From positions 1 through 64,000 of the forward strand of contig JAFLKK010000003.1 of assembly GCA_019163375.1 (NCBI GenBank): a DNA stretch of 64,000 nucleotides, given 5' to 3'. Position 1 is the stretch's first letter. Each line of letters begins with the position of its first letter. Shown one piece after another: positions 25,491 to 35,119 of this stretch. The stretch is from Paludibacter sp. (GTDB lineage Bacteria > Bacteroidota > Bacteroidia > Bacteroidales > Paludibacteraceae). The notes below the pieces were generated by a model. It was not told the origin of the DNA. It was given only the letters and a program-made list of their open reading frames with translations, and did not search any database. The translations under genes and the position numbers were made by a program.

Positions 25491-28097
25491 TCAGATTATT
25501 TCCAGTACTTTAGCAATCGCTTTTTCAATGCCGGCAGCATTTTTACCACCTGCCGAAGCAAAGAAGGGCTGTCCGCCACCACCACCTTGAATTTCTTTAG
25601 CTGCTTCGCGTACAATTTGCACAGCGTCAAGGCCTGTTTGCACCAATGCATCGGTTAGCATAATTGTTAGCGACGGTTTACCATCGAATACGCTACCTAC
25701 AACAAACAACAGTTTTTCCTGCTCAATATTTCTAATTTGAAATGCCAGGGTTTTGATCATATCGGCCGGTAAATCAGTTTCCAGTGTTATCACCTTTATT
25801 CCGTTTACAAGTTTTGCCTCTTGGAGCATTTCATCTCTCATGCTCATGATTTTTTCATGAACAAAGCCTTCTACTTTCTTTTTCAGGTCACTGTTTTCTT
25901 CAATCGATTTACGGATAGCTGACATTAAATCGGGCGTGTTGAAGAAGTCGCGGGCATCCGTCAGTATATCTTGTTGGAAATCTAATAATTTTTCAACACC
26001 TTTTGCCGAAATAGCTTCAATACGACGAATACCTGCTGCAATCGACGATTCGGATACAATGCGCACCATACCTATTTCGCCGGTGGCTTGCACGTGTGTA
26101 CCACCACAAAGTTCGGTAGATGTGCCAAATTGAATCACACGAACCGACTCACCATATTTCTCGCCAAACAAAGCCATAGCTCCCAGGGCTTGTGCTTGTG
26201 CAATTGGTGTGTCGCGCATTTCGTTCAACGGTGCGTTTGCGCGGATCTTAGCGTTGGCAATGGCTTCCACTGCACGAATCTCTTCTTTGGTTAGCTTTTG
26301 ATAGTGCGAGAAGTCGAAACGCAAGCTGTCCGGACTAACATACGAGCCTTTTTGCTCCACATGTGTTCCCAGCACTTCGCGTAATGCTTCGTGAAGCAAG
26401 TGTGTAGCCGAGTGATTGGCCGAAATTGCTTGACGGTTTTCAATATTTATAGTAGCAGTAAATGTTGCGGTCACATCGTTTGGAAGTTGTTTGGCAATAT
26501 GAACGGCTAAGTTGTTTTCTTTTTTAGTATCAAGGATTTCCAGTTTTTCTTCTTCCGATACGAGCACACCGCTATCACCCACTTGTCCACCCATTTCGGC
26601 ATAGAAAGGCGTGTTGGATAGCACGAGTTGGTAGTATTCCTGATTTTTTTGTTTTACTTTTCGGTAGCGTAGAATCTCGGTGTCGAACGATGTAAAGTCG
26701 TAACCCACAAACATGCTGTCACCTTCGCGAACGGTTACCCAGTCGCCGGTTTCGGTGGCTGCTGCATTACGTGCACGTTCTTTTTGTTTCAACATTTCGG
26801 CATTGAACTCATCGATGTTTACAGTGAAATTGTTTTCACGCAAAATCAATTCAGTCAAATCCAATGGGAAGCCAAAAGTGTCGTAAAGTGTGAAGGCGAC
26901 TTTTCCGGTAACTTCTGTTTTCCCGTCTTTTTTTGTTTCGTCCATCACTTTGTCAAGCAGTTTGATACCTGTTTCCAAGGTGCGCAAGAACGATTCTTCT
27001 TCTTCTTTGATGACTTTTCCAATCAACGATTTCTGAGAAATCAATTCAGGGTAAGCTTTGCCCATGTTTTCGCCCAATACATCGATCAGCTTGTACATGA
27101 AAGCCGAACGTTGCCCCAGGAATGTATAACCGTAACGCACTGCACGGCGTAAAATACGGCGAATTACATAACCCGCTTTGGCGTTGGATGGCAATTGTCC
27201 GTCGGTAATAGAAAATGCGATGGTACGAATATGGTCGGCAATAACGCGCATGGCGATATCGGTTTTTTCGTCTTTGCCGTATTCAGCTCCACATACTTTG
27301 CCAATTTCGGCAATGATAGGGGTAAATACGTCGGTGTCGTAATTCGACTGCACTCCCTGCATAGCCATACACAAGCGTTCGAAGCCCATGCCGGTGTCAA
27401 TAACCTTAGCGGGTAGTCCTTCGAGCGAACCGTCGGCTTTGCGGTTGTATTGCATAAATACATTGTTCCAGATTTCAATCACTTGTGGGTGACTGCCGTT
27501 TACCAACGTAAGTCCGTCAATTTTTGCGCGATCTTCATCGTCGCGAATATCGATATGAATTTCCGAGCAAGGACCACAGGGACCTGTATCGCCCATTTCC
27601 CAGAAATTATCTTTTTTATTTCCGTTAATGATTCTGCTTTTTGGTAGGAATTGTTCCCAGATAGCAGCTGCTTCATCGTCACGTTCCAGCCCTTCGGGTG
27701 CATACCCTTCGAAAACAGTTACGTAAAGGCGGTCGGTATCCAGTTTCAATACATCTACCAGATATTCCCATGCCCATTCGATGGCTTCTTTTTTGAAATA
27801 ATCGCCAAACGACCAGTTACCAAGCATTTCGAACATGGTGTGGTGGTAGGTATCGTGTCCAACTTCTTCCAAATCGTTGTGTTTCCCGCTTACGCGCAAA
27901 CATTTTTGCGAATCGGCCACACGCGAATATTTGATGGGGTCATTGCCCAGAATGATGTTTTTGAACTGGTTCATTCCGGCATTGGTAAACATCAAAGTCG
28001 GATCATCTTTGATAACCATGGGTGCTGAAGGAACAATTTTGTGTTGTTTACCCTCAAAAAAATCGAGGAAAGATTGACGAATTTCTTGTGAAGTCAT
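25491..28097 (-). CDS. alaS: Alanine--tRNA ligase
   Basis: The 868-residue protein has the class II aminoacylation domain at the N-terminus ([54 protein letters not shown]), the editing domain zinc ligands HSATHLLH and CGGTH, and the C-terminal glycine-rich [16 protein letters not shown] motif. It charges tRNA-Ala and clears mischarged Ser/Gly. Length is standard for Bacteroidota. The gene is divergent from the cell-wall operon at 28410. A minus-strand TACTTTTG (28253-28260) is its probable -7 box. Confidence 0.98.
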   Translation of the reverse strand: MTSQEIRQSFLDFFEGKQHKIVPSAPMVIKDDPTLMFTNAGMNQFKNIILGNDPIKYSRVADSQKCLRVSGKHNDLEEVGHDTYHHTMFEMLGNWSFGDYFKKEAIEWAWEYLVDVLKLDTDRLYVTVFEGYAPEGLERDDEAAAIWEQFLPKSRIINGNKKDNFWEMGDTGPCGPCSEIHIDIRDDEDRAKIDGLTLVNGSHPQVIEIWNNVFMQYNRKADGSLEGLPAKVIDTGMGFERLCMAMQGVQSNYDTDVFTPIIAEIGKVCGAEYGKDEKTDIAMRVIADHIRTIAFSITDGQLPSNAKAGYVIRRILRRAVRYGYTFLGQRSAFMYKLIDVLGENMGKAYPELISQKSLIGKVIKEEEESFLRTLETGIKLLDKVMDETKKDGKTEVTGKVAFTLYDTFGFPLDLTELILRENNFTVNIDEFNAEMLKQKERARNAAATETGDWVTVREGDSMFVGYDFTSFDTEILRYRKVKQKNQEYYQLVLSNTPFYAEMGGQVGDSGVLVSEEEKLEILDTKKENNLAVHIAKQLPNDVTATFTATINIENRQAISANHSATHLLHEALREVLGTHVEQKGSYVSPDSLRFDFSHYQKLTKEEIRAVEAIANAKIRANAPLNEMRDTPIAQAQALGAMALFGEKYGESVRVIQFGTSTELCGGTHVQATGEIGMVRIVSESSIAAGIRRIEAISAKGVEKLLDFQQDILTDARDFFNTPDLMSAIRKSIEENSDLKKKVEGFVHEKIMSMRDEMLQEAKLVNGIKVITLETDLPADMIKTLAFQIRNIEQEKLLFVVGSVFDGKPSLTIMLTDALVQTGLDAVQIVREAAKEIQGGGGGQPFFASAGGKNAAGIEKAIAKVLEII

Positions 28098-28181
28098 TTT
28101 TTTTATGTCTTTTGTCTAATGTCTGAAGTCAATGGTCTAATGTCTTCTGTCATAGTTGTAAAGCTCGGATTTATTCCGTTT

Positions 28182-28213
28182 TGACTTTTGACTTTTGACT
28201 TTCGACTTTTGAC
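28182..28213. repeat. Short GACTTTT tandem repeat
   Basis: Four to five copies of a 7-bp GACTTTT/GACTTTC unit occur in tandem upstream of alaS. A looser GTCTAATGTCT-like repeat precedes them (28109-28150). Neither is coding. They are probably replication-slippage products. Confidence 0.6.
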
Positions 28214-28252
28214 CTTTCTGTCTTGTAGGTTAATAATACCCAATAAAGACTG

Positions 28253-28280
28253 CAAAAGTAGCTCAAATTTATTATTTTTG
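28253..28280. promoter_or_regulatory. Back-to-back -7 boxes of divergent promoters
   Basis: A minus-strand TACTTTTG (28253-28260, towards alaS) and a plus-strand TATTTTTG (28273-28280, towards the M23 gene) are 12 bp apart and point away from each other. Their flanks mirror each other as CTGCAAAA and TTTTTGCAG. The two polymerase sites cannot both be used at the same moment. Confidence 0.5.
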
Positions 28281-28409
28281 CAGCAATTGTGGATATAAAA
28301 AATGTGATGTCGAGTAGTTTTTTTATCAGAAGAGGTTGATTGACTTATATTTTCATTAAAATTTTAGACTTATGACACCTATTCGTAAGTAATAAACTGT
28401 ATTTTTTTT

Positions 28410-29378
28410 ATGGCTAAGAAAAAATTTCATTTCAATTCCGAGACATTAAGTTACGAGCAGATTGAACATACCATCACTCACTGGCTAAAGCAATTTCTGA
28501 TACATACACTTTCGGGAATGTCGTTGGGTGCTGTTTTCTTTTTTATCTTCGTTACATTTGTTGATTCGCCCGAGGAGAAACAACTTGGACAAGAAAAGAG
28601 CCATATGCAAGCTCAATACAAAGTTTTGCAACGTCAGTTTGGCGAGATGCAAGAAGTAGTGAGTGATCTTCAGGAACGTGATGATAATCTTTATCGGGTT
28701 GTTTTTCAGGCTGATCCGATTCCATTTTCGGTACGCAGAGCTGCGGCTACCAATAACGATTACTATGAACAATTGTTGGATATGACCAATTCCGAAGTGG
28801 TGGTCTCGACTACTCAAAAATTGAACGAACTAAAAAAAGAGCTTTATATTCAGTCAAAATCGTACGATGAATTGGTGTTGTTGGCAAAGAACAAGGAGAA
28901 TATGTTACAAAATCTGCCTGCTATTCAACCGGTATTGAACAAGAATTTAAAACAAATGGCTTCGGGTTACGGATGGCGTATCGACCCGGTTTATCATACA
29001 CGTAGATTTCATGCGGGGATGGATTTTGCAGCGCCTGTAGGTGCTAATATTTATGCCACCGGAAACGGGCAAGTGATAAGTGCCGGATGGCAGCAGGGCT
29101 ATGGTAATTGTGTTCAGATAAATCACGGGTACGGTTATTTGACTTTGTATGGACACATGAGTGCATTCAAGGTGCGTGCCGGACAGAAAGTAAAACGTGG
29201 CGATGTGATTGGATTAGTAGGAAGTACCGGGAAATCGACAGGACCTCACTTGCATTACGAAGTGCATTTTAAAGGTGAAATTATGAATCCGCAAAATTAT
29301 TACTTCCTCGATTTGTCGCCTGCTGATTACGACCGTATGGTTCAAATGAGCAACAACTCCGGTCAAATGTTAGATTGA
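28410..29378 (+). CDS. M23 family metallopeptidase, membrane anchored
   Basis: The 322-residue protein has one membrane helix (about 33-52), a coiled-coil stalk (about 60-175) and a C-terminal LytM domain: GYGWRIDPVYHTRRFHAGMDFAAP carries the zinc His and Asp, and STGPHLHYEVHF has the HxH motif. It is therefore an apparently active zinc endopeptidase that cleaves peptidoglycan crosslinks or activates amidases. It heads a four-gene run with CapA-like, MurI and cupin genes. The stop overlaps the next start as TGATG. Confidence 0.92.
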   Translation: MAKKKFHFNSETLSYEQIEHTITHWLKQFLIHTLSGMSLGAVFFFIFVTFVDSPEEKQLGQEKSHMQAQYKVLQRQFGEMQEVVSDLQERDDNLYRVVFQADPIPFSVRRAAATNNDYYEQLLDMTNSEVVVSTTQKLNELKKELYIQSKSYDELVLLAKNKENMLQNLPAIQPVLNKNLKQMASGYGWRIDPVYHTRRFHAGMDFAAPVGANIYATGNGQVISAGWQQGYGNCVQINHGYGYLTLYGHMSAFKVRAGQKVKRGDVIGLVGSTGKSTGPHLHYEVHFKGEIMNPQNYYFLDLSPADYDRMVQMSNNSGQMLD

Positions 29379-30517
29379 TGATGAAACAGAAATTGGTCGT
29401 TTTGATGGCGCTATGTTCCGTTTTGGAACTGTCGGCTCAAAAAAAGGAGATATTGAAAATTGCTGCGGTAGGCGATATTATGCTGGGTACGGCTTATCCC
29501 GACAGCAGTTTTTTGCCGAAACACAATGCGCAGCGATTGTTTAAACCGTTGAACGCATATTTGCAAAATACGGACATTAGTTTTGGTAATCTGGAAGGAA
29601 CGCTGACGGACGATTTGTCGCAGGTGAAGGAATGCTTCACCGAGGGGAGATGTTATTTCTTCGCGATGCCTACGGCTTTTTCGGCGAGTTTGAAAAATGC
29701 GGGATTTAATCTGCTGAGCCTGGCTAACAATCATATGAATGACTTTGGATACATTGGTCGGCGTTCCACAAAACGCAGTTTGTACCGACAGGGTATTCGA
29801 TATGCAGGATTGACGGAATGCCCAGTAGATACATTTACCCGTGAAGGGATACGCTATGGTTTTTGTGCTTTTGCACCCAATGCAGGAACAGTGAACGTGA
29901 AAGATATCCGGAAGGCGCAACGCATTGTGCACCGACTGGACTCGCTCTGTGATGTGGTGCTGGTTTCGTTTCATGCAGGAGCCGAAGGGGTAGTCGGACA
30001 AAATGTAACCCGGCAGAAAGAATTTTACATTCACGAAGATCGTGGAAATGTGTACGAATTTGCTCATAAAATGATAGACGCAGGAGCAGATGTGTTGCTC
30101 GGTCACGGACCACATGTGACAAGAGCCGTGGAGGTATATAAAAATCGTTTTATCACCTACAGCATGGGCAACTTTTGTACCTATAGCAATATTAGTGTTG
30201 CCGGTTTATGTGGCATTGCACCTTTGTTTCATATTTATACCAACAGTAAGGGTGAATTTCAAAAGGCACAGATTATACCCACGCGGCAGCATAAATTTCA
30301 GCCTCCACGATACGATGAGAAGAAAAGAGCCATTACCATCATTCAGAAACTGACCAAAACAGATTTTCCCGAAATGAAGAATGTGATACGGATTACGAAT
30401 GAGGGCTGGATTGAACGGTTGGATATAAATACAGTCGAGTTGAGAATGAAGCTGATAGAACCCAAAGTCAAGAACCAGAATAATAACGCCGGCTGGCAAA
30501 TGTGGAATACATTATAA
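29378..30517 (+). CDS. CapA-like poly-gamma-glutamate/metallophosphatase family protein
   Basis: ATG 29378 overlaps the previous stop by one base. The protein (about 379 residues) has a short signal peptide (ending ELSAQ) and the PGA_cap fold: AVGDIMLG, FGNLEGTLTD, LLSLANNHMNDFG, LVSFHAGAEG and VLLGHGPHVTRAVEVYKNRFITYSMGNF, which hold the metal-binding His/Asp residues of the calcineurin-like core. CapA proteins are linked to capsule polymer export, but many Bacteroidota members have no known substrate. Sitting between two wall genes suggests an envelope role. Confidence 0.85.
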   Translation: MMKQKLVVLMALCSVLELSAQKKEILKIAAVGDIMLGTAYPDSSFLPKHNAQRLFKPLNAYLQNTDISFGNLEGTLTDDLSQVKECFTEGRCYFFAMPTAFSASLKNAGFNLLSLANNHMNDFGYIGRRSTKRSLYRQGIRYAGLTECPVDTFTREGIRYGFCAFAPNAGTVNVKDIRKAQRIVHRLDSLCDVVLVSFHAGAEGVVGQNVTRQKEFYIHEDRGNVYEFAHKMIDAGADVLLGHGPHVTRAVEVYKNRFITYSMGNFCTYSNISVAGLCGIAPLFHIYTNSKGEFQKAQIIPTRQHKFQPPRYDEKKRAITIIQKLTKTDFPEMKNVIRITNEGWIERLDINTVELRMKLIEPKVKNQNNNAGWQMWNTL

Positions 30518-30518
30518 C

Positions 30519-31367
30519 ATGAAAAAGGAAAAACTTTTACCGGATGCTCCCGGTCCTATTGGTATCTTTGATTCGGGCTATGGAGGCTTAACTATTCTGG
30601 ATAAAATTCGTACAGAATTGCCGGAATACGATTATATCTATTTGGGCGATAATGCCCGGACGCCCTACGGAACCCGTTCGTTTGATGTGGTGTATAAATA
30701 CACGTTGGAATGTGTTACGCAATTGTTTGAAATGGGCTGTCAGTTGGTGGTGTTGGCTTGCAACACGGCTTCGGCCAAAGCGTTGCGCAGCATTCAACAG
30801 CGTGATTTGCAATTGCTGGATCCCAACCGTCGCGTACTTGGTGTTATTCGCCCAACGGTGGAAGCAGTGGGAGCAATGACCAAAACCAAACACATTGGCT
30901 TGCTGGCCACTTCGGGAACAGTTCAGTCTAACTCTTATCCACTCGAAATAGCCAAATTGCACAATGATATTGTGGTGACTTCGGAGGCTTGCCCCATGTG
31001 GGTGCCGCTTATCGAAAACAACGAGCACAATTCCGTAGGTGCCGATTATTTTGTGCGCAAAAATGTAGAGCATTTGTTTGCTGCCGATTCGCAAATTGAT
31101 ACGGTGATGCTTGGATGTACCCATTATCCTTTGTTGGAGACTAAAATTAAGTCATTGTTGCCTGATGGTGTAGCGGTGGTGTCTCAGGGTGATATTGTGG
31201 CAAGTAGTTTGGTAGATTATCTCCAACGCCACCCCGAAATGGCTGCTAAGTGCACTAAAAATGCTTCTATTCGCTATCTCACCACCGAGTCGGTCGAGAA
31301 GTTCTCATCCTCGGCGTCCGTTTTTCTAAATGAGAAGATCGAAGCGGAACATATTGATTTGGAATAA
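30519..31367 (+). CDS. murI: Glutamate racemase
   Basis: The 282-residue enzyme shows both catalytic cysteine motifs of MurI: ACNTASAKALR and LGCTHYPLL. It also has GIFDSGYGGLTI and YLGDNARTPYG at the N-terminus. It makes D-glutamate for the peptidoglycan stem. It begins one base after the CapA-like stop, so translation is probably coupled with the upstream wall genes. Confidence 0.96.
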   Translation: MKKEKLLPDAPGPIGIFDSGYGGLTILDKIRTELPEYDYIYLGDNARTPYGTRSFDVVYKYTLECVTQLFEMGCQLVVLACNTASAKALRSIQQRDLQLLDPNRRVLGVIRPTVEAVGAMTKTKHIGLLATSGTVQSNSYPLEIAKLHNDIVVTSEACPMWVPLIENNEHNSVGADYFVRKNVEHLFAADSQIDTVMLGCTHYPLLETKIKSLLPDGVAVVSQGDIVASSLVDYLQRHPEMAAKCTKNASIRYLTTESVEKFSSSASVFLNEKIEAEHIDLE

Positions 31368-31379
31368 AAAATACTGCGT

Positions 31380-31790
31380 ATGAAACGAATTTATTTGATT
31401 ATTGTCCTTACTTGTATTTGCGTGAGTGTCAAATCGCAATATAATAATGGAGTTGTTTTGGAAGCTATTTTGAAGACTGACACCACCTCCATTGGACAAA
31501 AAATAGTTTACCCCACATTTGCCAACGACGAAGTGTCCATTATAAAAGTTACTTTGCCACCGGGCAAGTCAACCGGTTGGCACAAACACTTCTTTCCTGT
31601 TTTTGCCTATGTGCTGAAAGGAACATTGACGGTGGAAGTAGAGAATAAGAAAACCTTGCAGTTTCCGGTAAACTCTTCATTTTCGGAAGTTATCAACACG
31701 CTTCATAATGGTGTAAACAATGGAAATGAAGATGTGGTATTGATAGCTTTCTTTATGGGCGAAAAAGATAAACCTCTTTCGGTGCATTAA
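31380..31790 (+). CDS. Exported cupin-domain protein
   Basis: The 136-residue protein has a signal peptide (cut after about residue 19, near SVKS) and a single cupin barrel: IKVTLPPGKSTGWHKHFFPVFAYVLKGTLTVEVENKK, with the HxH metal-binding pair and later LHNGVNNGNEDVVLI. Substrate unknown. It is the last gene of the M23-CapA-MurI run, 12 bp after murI, and faces the LytT regulator at the far end. Confidence 0.82.
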   Translation: MKRIYLIIVLTCICVSVKSQYNNGVVLEAILKTDTTSIGQKIVYPTFANDEVSIIKVTLPPGKSTGWHKHFFPVFAYVLKGTLTVEVENKKTLQFPVNSSFSEVINTLHNGVNNGNEDVVLIAFFMGEKDKPLSVH

Positions 31791-31807
31791 TATCTTGTGA
31801 AAATGAC

Positions 31808-32530
31808 TTACACTAAGGTTCGTTTATCCAGAAACTTCTGAAACGCATCTTTGTATGAATCAGAAACAGGAATGTATGTTTTGCCAAAAACAATTCGGTT
31901 GTGTTCCACTACTTTTATTTTGTCCTTTTGAATGATAAAAGACCTGTGAATGCGCATAAAGTCACTGTCCGGAAGCATCTCTTCCATCGCTTTCATGGTA
32001 ATGTGCGAGACGACAGGTTCGGTTTCACCTTCCAGATAAATTTTCAGATAGTCTTTGAGCCCTTCGATGTATAGAATTTTGCTGAGCGCAATTTGCAATA
32101 AGCGGTACTCCGACTTAACGTAAATACAGTCGGGCGAGTTTTTGCTTTTTTCGGCGATTGCTTTTTCGTTTAACTGCTGCCATTGCAGCGCTTTGTTAGC
32201 CGCCAGCAAGAAGTCGGAATAGCTGAAGGGTTTTAGCAGGTATTCCAATGCGTTAACTTTGTAACTCTCCAGTGCATATTGTTCGAATGCGGTGGTGAAT
32301 ATGATTCTTGATTTTTCGGGTACCAATCGAGCAAACTCCATTCCGTTAAGTTCCGCCATCTGTATGTCCAAAAAAATGACATCCGGGGCTGTTTCGCGAA
32401 CCGATTCTACAGCTGCCACAGCCGACGAGAATTTGCCCGTCAGTTCAAGAAAGGGCGTTTTAGCTACATAACTTTCAAGCAGTCCGAGTGCCAGTGGCTC
32501 GTCGTCTATAATAAAGCAAGTGAGTATCAT
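31808..32530 (-). CDS. LytTR-family response regulator
   Basis: The 240-residue protein has a receiver domain (phosphoacceptor Asp in VIFLDIQMAELNGME, TTAFEQYALE, conserved Lys in YLLKPF) and a C-terminal LytTR DNA-binding domain (about 135-235) with VKSEYRLLQIALSKILYIEGLKDY and MRIHRSFII. It overlaps its sensor kinase gene by 4 bases and ends the efflux operon, so it may regulate that operon. LytTR proteins bind paired short repeats. I did not find an obvious pair directly upstream of tolC. Confidence 0.93.
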   Translation of the reverse strand: MILTCFIIDDEPLALGLLESYVAKTPFLELTGKFSSAVAAVESVRETAPDVIFLDIQMAELNGMEFARLVPEKSRIIFTTAFEQYALESYKVNALEYLLKPFSYSDFLLAANKALQWQQLNEKAIAEKSKNSPDCIYVKSEYRLLQIALSKILYIEGLKDYLKIYLEGETEPVVSHITMKAMEEMLPDSDFMRIHRSFIIQKDKIKVVEHNRIVFGKTYIPVSDSYKDAFQKFLDKRTLV

Positions 32531-33579
32531 AGTTCGTTTATTTGGTGAAGTGGAAGAATCAGTTCGGCAATATAGCTTGCGCCCTCTTTTTCGGTTCGCA
32601 ATATATGTTTGTGCGGATAAAGAATTTCCAAACGGCGTCGCAAATTTTCCAGCCCAATGCCCGATCCGCTTTGATCGGAATCATCTTTTGGGAAATAGCT
32701 GTTTCTGATAGTACAGCTCAACTGTTTGTTATTGTCCTGATTAATATTGATGTAAATAAACGATGCGTGTGTTGGACTTACGCCATGTTTAAAGGCATTT
32801 TCGATAAGCGTAATAAACAGAAGCGGTGCAACGGTTTTACTTATTTCAGCAACGTTTATATCTATTTTTACATCTACGTCGGGGGTCAGGCGGATGCGCA
32901 TTAGTTCCACATAATTGTGAATGAAATTCAGCTCGCGTTCCACCGGCACAAAGTTTCCATTGTTTTCATACAGCACGTAGCGCAGCAGTTTGCTGAGTTC
33001 AAGCATCGATTCCTGTGCTTTCTCCGGACTAATGGCTATCAGCGCATAGATATTGTTGAGCGTGTTGAACAAAAAATGCGGATTGAGTTGTTGTCTAAGG
33101 TTTTTTAGCTCTGCTTCCGTGCGTTCTTTTTCTTCTTCTTGTCGTTCGGCCTCGGTGATATACCATTTCCCTGTCATTTTAATGGCCACACTCAGTACAG
33201 CAACTACAGCCAGTGTAATGATATCCCGAATAAGAAAAAACGTATCCAGGTTCGGTTTATCCTGCATTTTAGGCATTGGAGGTGCGATAATAGTTTGCAG
33301 GTAATGAACAGATGCACCCGTAATTACAACTAAAAGAAGGTTGTACAACAAAAATTTTCCCGTTTTTCGTTGGAATAATTTCTTCTCTATTAGTAGGAAA
33401 TAGTTGAGATAAAAAATAAGCATCATAGATGAAATGACAACCATGTGAGGTATCATTTTGTCCCAGATGTTATAATCGGAATCTCTCCAAAAAATAATAA
33501 ATGGCAAACAGAAAACAAAACCCCATACAATAAAATGTATGAGGAATTGAAATAAGTTTTTATAACGCGTTTGTGTCAT
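32527..33579 (-). CDS. LytS/YehU-type sensor histidine kinase
   Basis: ATG 33579 is chosen because the longer frame begins with GTG. The protein (about 350 residues) has four membrane helices in the first 140 residues, a His_kinase domain with LRQQLNPHFLFNTLNNIYAL and a degenerate HATPase domain with ENAFKHGV and GIGLENLRRRL. It signals to the overlapping LytTR regulator. No extracellular sensor domain is visible, so the signal is probably sensed in the membrane. It sits downstream of the MacB permease gene. Confidence 0.92.
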   Translation of the reverse strand: MTQTRYKNLFQFLIHFIVWGFVFCLPFIIFWRDSDYNIWDKMIPHMVVISSMMLIFYLNYFLLIEKKLFQRKTGKFLLYNLLLVVITGASVHYLQTIIAPPMPKMQDKPNLDTFFLIRDIITLAVVAVLSVAIKMTGKWYITEAERQEEEKERTEAELKNLRQQLNPHFLFNTLNNIYALIAISPEKAQESMLELSKLLRYVLYENNGNFVPVERELNFIHNYVELMRIRLTPDVDVKIDINVAEISKTVAPLLFITLIENAFKHGVSPTHASFIYININQDNNKQLSCTIRNSYFPKDDSDQSGSGIGLENLRRRLEILYPHKHILRTEKEGASYIAELILPLHQINEL

Positions 33580-33643
33580 ATTAATTTTGTGTTTCACAAA
33601 GATAGAAAATTAGTTATGAGTTTCAATTTTATTCTTTGGAATT

Positions 33644-34864
33644 TTATTCATATCTCAATGCCTCAATCGGATCCATTTGAGCTGCTTTTTTAGCCGGATA
33701 CCAACCAAAAAATACACCGATTACGGTACACACTACAAACGATAAAATTACCGAGTAGGGTTGTATGGAAATAGGCCAGGAGATAGCCAGTTTGACCAGA
33801 AAGGATGCGCCCATGCCAAATAGTACACCAATGATACCACCTGTAAAACTGATTATAATAGCCTCAATCATGAACTGCGCCAATATGTCTCTGCCTTTTG
33901 CACCAATGGCCATACGCAGGCCAATTTCGCGGGTTCGTTCGGTAACCGAAACATACATGATATTCATGATTCCGATACCTCCAACCAATAATGAAATGCC
34001 GGCAATACATGCCAACAGAATCGTCAGAATATCGGTGGTAGAAGTGAGCATTGAGCTAAGTTCTTTTTGAGAACGGACATTGAAATCATCATCGTCGTTA
34101 GCTTTCAATTTGTGGTTTTCACGCAGAATTGTTTCAATCTCAACAGTTGCTTTATCCGTTACAGCTTCCGAAAGTGCCGATGCGTATAGCCCCTGAATAT
34201 AGGTTATGGCCAATACGCGTTTCTGAATTGTGGTATAGGGAGCCAGTACGATATTGTCCTGATCCATCCCCATGGTATTAAACCCTTTTTCCTTTATTGT
34301 TCCAATGATGGTAAATGGGATTTTGTTAAACCGAATTACTTTCCCAATTGGATTTTCGCCATTTGGAAACAGATTTTTGGTAATCGTTTTACCCACAAGG
34401 CAAACTTTGGCTGCTGCTGCAACTTGTTGACGGGAAAATACATTTCCATCATCAATATTCAGCTTCCGAATGGTCAGATATTCCGGTGTTACGCCCGATA
34501 TAGATGCCGGATAATTATTTCCTCCATAAATAAATTGACCACCGCTGCTAACCGATGGTGAACATGCGGCAATGTAAGTTGCTTTATCACGTAATGAAAT
34601 ATAGTCTTCCATTTTAAGCGACTGCTGATTGTCGCTACTCGTTCGTACACCGCCATTCATGCCTGCGCCGGGTTGAATCATAATCATGTTTGATCCCATT
34701 TCCGATATTTGCGACTGAATGCTTTTTTTCGACCCTTGTCCGATAGCCAACATGGTGATGACCGATGCTACTCCGATGATAATCCCCAACATGGTGAGGA
34801 ATGCCCGCATCTTATTGTTGCTGAGTGCCCGGAGCGATATTTTTATCAGATTTCCTATATTCAT
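33644..34864 (-). CDS. macB-like: MacB-type ABC permease
   Basis: The 406-residue protein has one N-terminal helix (NKMRAFLTMLGIIIGVASVITMLA), a periplasmic MacB_PCD domain (about 45-240) and three C-terminal helices in the FtsX-like part (IMYVSVTERTREIGLRMAIGAKGRDIL). It forms a tripartite pump with the HlyD-type adaptor and TolC-like channel upstream, moving macrolides, peptides or other substrates from the periplasm. ATPase and permease are separate genes, unlike E. coli MacB. The 255 bp to the ATPase gene hold the 41-bp tandem array. Confidence 0.93.
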   Translation of the reverse strand: MNIGNLIKISLRALSNNKMRAFLTMLGIIIGVASVITMLAIGQGSKKSIQSQISEMGSNMIMIQPGAGMNGGVRTSSDNQQSLKMEDYISLRDKATYIAACSPSVSSGGQFIYGGNNYPASISGVTPEYLTIRKLNIDDGNVFSRQQVAAAAKVCLVGKTITKNLFPNGENPIGKVIRFNKIPFTIIGTIKEKGFNTMGMDQDNIVLAPYTTIQKRVLAITYIQGLYASALSEAVTDKATVEIETILRENHKLKANDDDDFNVRSQKELSSMLTSTTDILTILLACIAGISLLVGGIGIMNIMYVSVTERTREIGLRMAIGAKGRDILAQFMIEAIIISFTGGIIGVLFGMGASFLVKLAISWPISIQPYSVILSFVVCTVIGVFFGWYPAKKAAQMDPIEALRYE

Positions 34865-35119
34865 GGTTTCTTGTATTTTATTTCAATTCTCAATTTTAGG
34901 GAGAAGTTATTGCTGTGAAATGTTAGAATAATTTATAGAAGCTGTTTCCAGCTCATTTTCGGTCTATATAAATTATATAGCGTTGTTTTTACCCTGTTTC
35001 AAGGCTGTAAAAATTATATAGGCTTGAATTGACCTTGCTTTATGTCTGTATAAATTATATAGAGTTGAATTGACCTTACTTTAAGTCTATATAAATTATA
35101 TAGAGTTTTGAGGGTAAAA
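34865..35119. other. Intra-operon gap between ATPase and permease genes
   Basis: The 255 bp between two genes of one operon are unusually long for this organism's operons. The right two-thirds is the 41-bp tandem array (34923-35107). The left part, next to the permease start, shows nothing recognisable. Confidence 0.6.
34923..35107 (-). repeat. 41-bp tandem array with palindromic CTATATAA cores
   Basis: A 17-base core CTATATAAATTATATAG (8-base arms round a central A) occurs at 34964-34980 and 35087-35103. Close variants are at 35005-35021 and 35046-35062. The starts are exactly 41 bp apart. The parts between cores are also repeated (TTGAATTGACCTT in two copies), and a decayed copy precedes the first core. 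Since 41 is not a multiple of 3, this is not a coding repeat. Each core could form an A/U hairpin in the transcript or bind a dimeric protein. Confidence 0.85.

Larger units (their letters stand above)
28098..28409. other. Divergent alaS/M23 intergenic region
   Basis: The 312 bp hold simple repeats near alaS (28109-28213) and two outward-facing -7 boxes at 28253-28280. I see no T-box or other structured leader. Confidence 0.55.

Noticed and set aside
29411-30115. Long minus-strand frame of 234 codons inside the CapA-like gene
   Set aside because: It is antisense to a clear coding gene and lacks domains. The same holds for similar shadows in murI (30588-31124) and DPP-IV (42433-42885).
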